Below are positions 7,616 to 10,823 of a DNA stretch of 10,823 nt, one piece after another. The stretch's first letter is position 1, and every line of letters begins with the position of its first letter. Both the position numbers and the translations under genes were made by a program. The notes beneath the pieces are model-generated. The model ran no database searches. It saw only the letters and a program-made list of their open reading frames with translations, and was not told where the DNA came from. This DNA is from Candidatus Methanocorpusculum equi. GTDB taxonomy: Archaea > Halobacteriota > Methanomicrobia > Methanomicrobiales > Methanocorpusculaceae. The DNA is taken from NCBI GenBank assembly GCA_018065685.1, contig JAGHSU010000001.1:1-10823 (forward strand). The letters run 5' to 3'.

Positions 7616-7644
7616 TTGTCTTTACTGGTTTGGCGTGATATGGG

Positions 7645-7654
7645 ATAAAAATAC
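7645..7654 (-). promoter_or_regulatory. TATA box candidate for the MFS transporter
   Basis: The minus strand reads GGTATTTTTATCCC here, ending about 30 bp before the ATG at 7615. A start about 26 bp downstream of the box would leave a leader of around 8 bases, fitting the lack of a ribosome site. Read from sequence, activity inferred. Confidence 0.4.
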
Positions 7655-7659
7655 CGGAG

Positions 7660-7699
7660 CGCAGACCTCGTGACGAAGGTCAGCGTCACGGGGTCTGCG
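7660..7699. repeat. 15-bp-arm inverted repeat upstream of the transporter promoter
   Basis: CGCAGACCTCGTGAC (7660-7674) is answered by GTCACGGGGTCTGCG (7685-7699) across a 10-base spacer; 14 of 15 positions pair and the remaining one can be a G-U wobble in plus-strand RNA. It sits directly upstream of the transporter's TATA-like box. It may be an operator for a dimeric regulator, a structured RNA element, or part of a terminator for the DUF4013 gene reading toward it. Function is unknown. Confidence 0.85.
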
Positions 7700-7782
7700 A
7701 TCTTGTAGCACATACCCATGTCAGTTACAACAACGCGCAATGAACACACGAAGGCAGTAGAATAGTTACAAATGGAATCAGT

Positions 7783-7807
7783 AAAAAGGAGTCAGGGGTT
7801 CCCTGAC
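7783..7807 (-). terminator. Hairpin plus T-run terminator after the downstream DUF4013 gene
   Basis: On the minus strand, 11 bases after the stop, GTCAGGGAACCCCTGAC folds into a 7-bp stem with a 3-base loop and is followed by TCCTTTTTAC. This has the shape of an intrinsic terminator. Confidence 0.7.
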
Positions 7808-7818
7808 TGTTTATGTGT

Positions 7819-8478
7819 TTATGCTTCGAAGCGGTTTGCCCAGTATCTGTATTCGAAGAGTGTGAGCGGGATTGCAACAAGGATTGCGATGATAACTCCT
7901 GCAACCGGGATGTTGAGGAGAAGTCCGAGAATTACTGCAATGATGATGTCCACAATGATGAGGATGATGTAGGACAGAATGTATTTTGCAACACCTGCTT
8001 TTGCAATCATGCCGAAGATTTCAGAGAACTTGAATGCTGCTGCAAATCCGTTGCGTGCGAAGTTGATTTCTGCCGGGATTGCGACAATCAGTAAGAGGAC
8101 TGCTGCGATTAATGCAATGATAATTCCCACGCTTCCGATTGCTGCTCCTGCGACTGCTCCGATGTCTCCGCCAAAGAGTGCCGGAATAAGTCCGAGGCCG
8201 CCGAAGATGGCTAAGAGGATGATCGGGATAAGCATGTAGATGAGAGCAATGATGAAGAAGAGCAGACCTCTGATGAAGGACTGACCTGCGTTCGTGAAGT
8301 CCGGTTTTTCGCCTTTGAAGACCTTCAGGAAGATACCCATCGGGATGAAGAAGGCGATTGGGATGATGCTTAACACAAGAAGTGCAAGCATGCGTAAGAA
8401 TCCTTTGATTCCGTCAGTGTAGCACTGTGCGAATCCGTATTTGAGGGATTCTCCTACGTTTTGAATTAATCCAACCAT
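7819..8478 (-). CDS. DUF4013 family membrane protein (downstream copy)
   Basis: A 219-residue, very hydrophobic membrane protein with about five to six helices and glycine/alanine-rich segments. Family features: a short amphipathic N terminus (MVGLIQNVGESLKYGF), the segment FKGEKPDFTNAGQSFIRGLL (54-73) before a long helix, NFARNGFAAAFKFSEIFGMI (139-158), and the closing IPVAGVIIAIL...FEYRYWANRF (190-217). DUF4013 proteins occur widely in methanogens and have no known function. The frame opens 33 codons further upstream, but the ATG at 8478 is chosen because a strong GAGGTGA (8489-8495) stands 10 bases before it and it begins the family N terminus. It lies 167 bp downstream of a divergent paralogue, with its own promoter-like region and a terminator, so the two are probably separate transcripts. 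Confidence 0.9.
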   Translation of the reverse strand: MVGLIQNVGESLKYGFAQCYTDGIKGFLRMLALLVLSIIPIAFFIPMGIFLKVFKGEKPDFTNAGQSFIRGLLFFIIALIYMLIPIILLAIFGGLGLIPALFGGDIGAVAGAAIGSVGIIIALIAAVLLLIVAIPAEINFARNGFAAAFKFSEIFGMIAKAGVAKYILSYIILIIVDIIIAVILGLLLNIPVAGVIIAILVAIPLTLFEYRYWANRFEA

Positions 8479-8545
8479 AGTTTTTAATTCACCTCTATTT
8501 GTAGAGACAGTATTATTTATGTTACTATTGTGTATTAAACGTTTC
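8479..8545 (-). promoter_or_regulatory. Promoter and ribosome site of the downstream DUF4013 gene
   Basis: On the minus strand GTTTAATACAC (about 8530-8540) and CATAAATAATAC (about 8510-8521) are TATA candidates; the first would start transcription near 8509. GAGGTGA (8489-8495) follows, 10 bases before the ATG. The ribosome site is clear; which TATA box is used is not. Confidence 0.5.
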
Positions 8546-8631
8546 ACTGTGGTTATTTTTCCGGGAGTATTGAGCAACGGATGTCAGTTTCTAAAAGGAT
8601 GCTTAGTGCCTTTTTGATTGATAAATTTACT

Positions 8632-8645
8632 ACTAAAAAAAGAAG
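8632..8645 (-). terminator. T-run terminator after the upstream DUF4013 gene
   Basis: Directly after the TAA stop the minus strand reads CTTCTTTTTTTAGT, with seven consecutive T residues (8635-8641). No hairpin is needed for this type of archaeal terminator. Confidence 0.6.
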
Positions 8646-9422
8646 TTACTGGTTTTCAGGGTTGAGCATCTCAGCCCAGAAAACAGCTTCCACAAAGAAC
8701 AGTCCAACTGCGAGAATCAGACCGATAATTCCGCCAATGATACTTCCTGCAACCGGAATCAGTGAGAATAATCCTACAATAAGTCCGATAATCACGCAAA
8801 GAATAATCATTGCGACAAAGAGAACGAGAATTCCCAGAAGAATCTTGTACCACTTTGCCTGGCCGATCATTGCAAAGATCTCCTTGAAGTGGAATGCTGC
8901 ACCGAACTTGCCCTGAACGGCGAAGTTAACAAGAGCAGGCATCATGAAGATGGAGAAGAAGATGATCAGGATGAGAATAAGAACTCCCCAGACTCCAAGT
9001 CCGGCAATGGCTCCCCAGATGGCGCCAGAGCCCGCGGTAGCGGTTGCAAGAGTGTCAAGTCCAATGGTTGCGCCAGCTCCTGCTGCGCAGATGATGGCGA
9101 AGATAATCACCGAGATAATCTGATAAATCAGCGTGATAACGAAAAGCTGGAATCCTCTGCCGATGTTTCCCGGGAAACTAAAGATTTTTTCTTTTCTGCC
9201 GTACAGCTTTACCTGTACACCGCACGCGAACAGTTCAATCAGAATGCCCACGACAATAAGAACAATACCAAGTACAGTATTTCCTGCTGTGAAGGTTGTT
9301 ACTGCACCGACGACAGCAGCCGCTGCCGCGATAAAGACAATGGTAAGAAGAAGCCACTGGCTTAAGTGTTTAAACGGGTAGGTTACACCCTTTCAAAGTG
9401 ATGCAAATATTTTTGCAGACAT
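8646..9422 (-). CDS. DUF4013 family membrane protein (upstream copy) interrupted by an in-frame TGA at codon 10
   Basis: The frame from ATG 9422 to TAA 8646 is 258 codons, and codon 10 (9393-9395) is TGA. Before it stands MSAKIFASL; after it KGVTYPFKHLSQWLLLTIVF, the Y-P-F amphipathic start expected of DUF4013, then several helices, FACGVQVKLYGRKEKIFSFP (66-85), KFGAAFHFKEIFAMIGQA (about 171-188) and a closing IPVAGSIIGGIIG...FFVEAVFWAEM. The C-terminal half resembles the neighbouring DUF4013 protein, so these are tandem paralogues. ATG 9422 is supported by GAGGTGA (9432-9438) nine bases upstream and a good BRE/TATA. With a strict stop, the only usable later start I see is GTG 9251, giving 201 residues without the N terminus and first helix. 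It may be a recent pseudogene, an N-terminally shortened gene, a sequence error, or a read-through case. Function of the family is unknown. Confidence 0.75.
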
Positions 9423-9431
9423 AAATTAGCG

Positions 9432-9486
9432 TCACCTCTTTAAGTGAACAGTATAATATACACAGTATCACTATAAATACTTTTTG
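9432..9486 (-). promoter_or_regulatory. BRE/TATA promoter and ribosome site of the upstream DUF4013 gene
   Basis: The minus strand reads CCAAAAAG (purine-rich BRE) then TATTTATA (9472-9479), a near-consensus archaeal core promoter. A start about 26 bp later, near 9449, leaves a leader of roughly 27 bases holding GAGGTGA (9432-9438), nine bases before the ATG at 9422. All elements look intact even though the gene carries a TGA at codon 10. Confidence 0.7.
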
Positions 9487-9597
9487 GACAAATCATCGAA
9501 AACTGCCCCATGATTTGCGATATTTCCGTATCCTGGGCGTTGCTCGTTTTTCCCCTCAAACATCCACACCGTCAACTACAGTCCGTCAACACCGCAA

Positions 9598-9647
9598 TAA
9601 AAAATCTATCTCTCCTCTCTGCGGAGGTCTGCGTTTACCCCCGCAGA
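9598..9647 (-). terminator. Terminator of mutL
   Basis: On the minus strand TCTGCGG (9641-9647) and CCGCAGA (9618-9624) flank the mutL stop codon and can pair, followed by GATAGATTTTTTATTG with six T residues (9599-9604). The T-run is the stronger part of the evidence. The rest of the gap up to the DUF4013 promoter (about 9487-9597) shows no gene or clear signal. Confidence 0.55.
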
Positions 9648-10823
9648 AACATCTTCTCAAGATCACTCTTTGAAAGGGTCACAACCGTGGGTCTTCCGTG
9701 CGGACAGGTGTAGGGGGATTCGGTCTTTGCAAGCTGATGCAAAAGCTCTTCCATCTGCTGCTTTGTAAGAGCAGTGTTTCCCTTTACAACCGCACGGCAT
9801 GCCGCTGTTTTCAGCACCCTGTCAAGCGCCCGTTCCGGATTCTTTTCGGCGTTCCCTGACGCCTCGGCAATGATTTCATGTACAACCTCGGGGCTCCCGA
9901 GTTTTGAGGAGATGACCGGAACAAAACGGACTGCCCATACGCCCTCGCCGAACGGCTCAATCACATACCCTGCCTTTTCAAGGACAGGTAAAATGTCCGG
10001 AAGAACCGCCGCTTCCCCGCGGGAAAGCGTCAGGGTGACAGGCACTAAAAGCTCCTGCCCTGCTTTCTCCTCACGGGATTTTTTCAGCAGGGCATCATAC
10101 ATAATCCGCTCATGCGCTGCGTGCTGGTCGATAATCAGCAGATTGTCCTCTGCATCCTTTGCGAGAATATAGGTGCCTGCAATCTGTGTAATCACCTCGG
10201 GAACAGGAAATGCCGGGGCTTCGGTTTTATCCTCTCCTGTTATCACTGAAAGGATGTGCTCTGTGCGTTTCAGCTGCTGTTCGGTTTTCCTCTGGGTGGA
10301 GTAGGTCGGAGTGTACTGCATCTTTGTGTATGAGGATGCATATCCTGCTCTGCTTTCACCGACTGCTGCAGCACGCTCCAGCTCCATGGCAGACAGATAC
10401 TTTGTATCATCGCTCTCCGGGGGATGCGAGGTAAGAATTGATGCCACCGTCTCTTCCAGGGTGGGTGGCGAGGAGCGAGAGCTGAAGGCTCGAAGCTGTG
10501 AGCTGTGAGCCATGTCCGAAAGGACTGGCGATGCTTTTGGTTTCAGCTCAATTGACTCATCAGATGCGGATATTTTAGAGGCAGATATTTCAGAAGCGGA
10601 TTTCCTGAGGGAGGATTTTTCAGGGGAGGATTGTTCCGCGGAAAGCGTTGCCTGCGTATCTGCTGCCGCAGGTTTTTCCGCGGAAAAAATCCACTCCTCA
10701 TGGAGTGCGCAGTACACCGCATCCTGTACCGCTGATGCGACCTCACGCTCCCGTGAGATTCTCACCTCGCGTTTTGTCGGATGGACATTGACATCCACCT
10801 CCCGCAGGTCAACTGATATATCC
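9635..10823 (-). CDS. mutL: DNA mismatch repair protein MutL (5' end beyond window)
   Basis: About 395 C-terminal residues of MutL, the ATPase/nicking partner of MutS, are visible; the GHKL ATPase core is off the right edge. The frame enters with DISVDLREVDVNVHPTKREVRI, the end of the transducer domain (VHPTK is diagnostic). A disordered Ser-rich linker follows, then the dimerisation/endonuclease domain: DQHAAHERIMYD (10094-10129), the ACRAVVKG motif, CPHGRPTVV and a final FLRG. These motifs mark the nicking type of MutL rather than the Escherichia coli type. The last position of DQHA-x2-E-x4-E is Asp rather than Glu. The linker holds a degenerate 15-bp tandem repeat. MutL is patchy in archaea and usually ascribed to transfer from bacteria; base composition here is not obviously foreign. 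mutS is not in the window. Confidence 0.97.
   Translation of the reverse strand, partial: DISVDLREVDVNVHPTKREVRISREREVASAVQDAVYCALHEEWIFSAEKPAAADTQATLSAEQSSPEKSSLRKSASEISASKISASDESIELKPKASPVLSDMAHSSQLRAFSSRSSPPTLEETVASILTSHPPESDDTKYLSAMELERAAAVGESRAGYASSYTKMQYTPTYSTQRKTEQQLKRTEHILSVITGEDKTEAPAFPVPEVITQIAGTYILAKDAEDNLLIIDQHAAHERIMYDALLKKSREEKAGQELLVPVTLTLSRGEAAVLPDILPVLEKAGYVIEPFGEGVWAVRFVPVISSKLGSPEVVHEIIAEASGNAEKNPERALDRVLKTAACRAVVKGNTALTKQQMEELLHQLAKTESPYTCPHGRPTVVTLSKSDLEKMFLRG
10566..10640. repeat. Degenerate 15-bp tandem repeat, five units, in the MutL linker
   Basis: Five consecutive 15-mers share a pattern of the type G(C/A)(G/A)GAT-T-T-: units start at 10566, 10581, 10596, 10611 and 10626. 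On the coding strand they give pentapeptides of the form [S/A]-x-x-x-S (for example SPEKS, SLRKS, ASEIS, ASKIS). The copies have diverged, so the expansion is older than the one in the transporter gene. Confidence 0.8.

Noticed and set aside
7660..7669. The 10-mer CGCAGACCTC also occurs (on the minus strand) at the mutL terminator near 9623-9632
   Set aside because: The shared stretch is short and the flanks differ, so I do not treat it as a dispersed repeat.
8889..9365. Plus-strand frame rich in Asp, Cys, Lys and Asn opposite the DUF4013 gene
   Set aside because: The composition is what reversed hydrophobic codons give; there is no start signal, and the minus strand carries the family motifs.
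9387..9440. TGA as selenocysteine
   Set aside because: Archaeal selenocysteine is, as far as I know, confined to other methanogen orders; this is a membrane protein without redox motifs, and I see no SECIS-like hairpin in its short downstream region.
1..10823. tRNA or rRNA genes, CRISPR arrays, insertion sequences, integrases, attachment sites
   Set aside because: I looked for cloverleaf-like arms, regularly spaced repeats, transposase or integrase motifs and flanking direct repeats, and saw none.

Overview
The window looks like a chromosomal segment of a methanogenic euryarchaeon. The best guess is Methanomicrobiales, perhaps a Methanocorpusculum relative. This rests on gene content (archaeal SecE, Spt5/NusG, the archaeal D-aminoacyl-tRNA deacylase DtdA, an ftsZ-secE-spt5 string, bacterial-type MutL, DUF4013 membrane proteins), on archaeal promoter grammar (TATA/BRE boxes, leaderless or very short leaders, GAGGTGA ribosome sites) and on base composition near 50% GC. 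The genus is a recollection-based inference.

Layout: at the left edge a RimI-type acetyltransferase (minus strand, 3' end cut off) is divergent from a DUF1015 gene; only 35 bp separate the two start codons. Rightward run: DUF1015, then a seven-helix DUF1624/HGSNAT-like acyltransferase, dtdA, ftsZ, secE and spt5. The last four are almost gapless (4, 15 and 2 bp between them) and probably form one transcript linking tRNA proofreading, cell division, protein export and transcription elongation. From about 6.1 kb everything lies on the minus strand: a possible 36-residue ORF, a DHA2 drug-efflux MFS transporter, two tandem DUF4013 membrane proteins, and mutL (5' end cut off at the right edge).

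Most genes are ordinary housekeeping genes, and I do not see a new defence or mobile system. The points most worth a second look are: an in-frame TGA at codon 10 of the upstream DUF4013 gene, although its start, ribosome site and promoter are intact, in a window where nine of ten genes end in TAA and the tenth ends in TGA followed at once by TAA; a C-terminal segment of DtdA resembling the RNase Z 'GVP-GPL-GKL' region; an unusually long N-terminal disordered extension on FtsZ; a 15-bp-arm inverted repeat just upstream of the transporter promoter; and an open frame that continues directly after the transporter stop codon.
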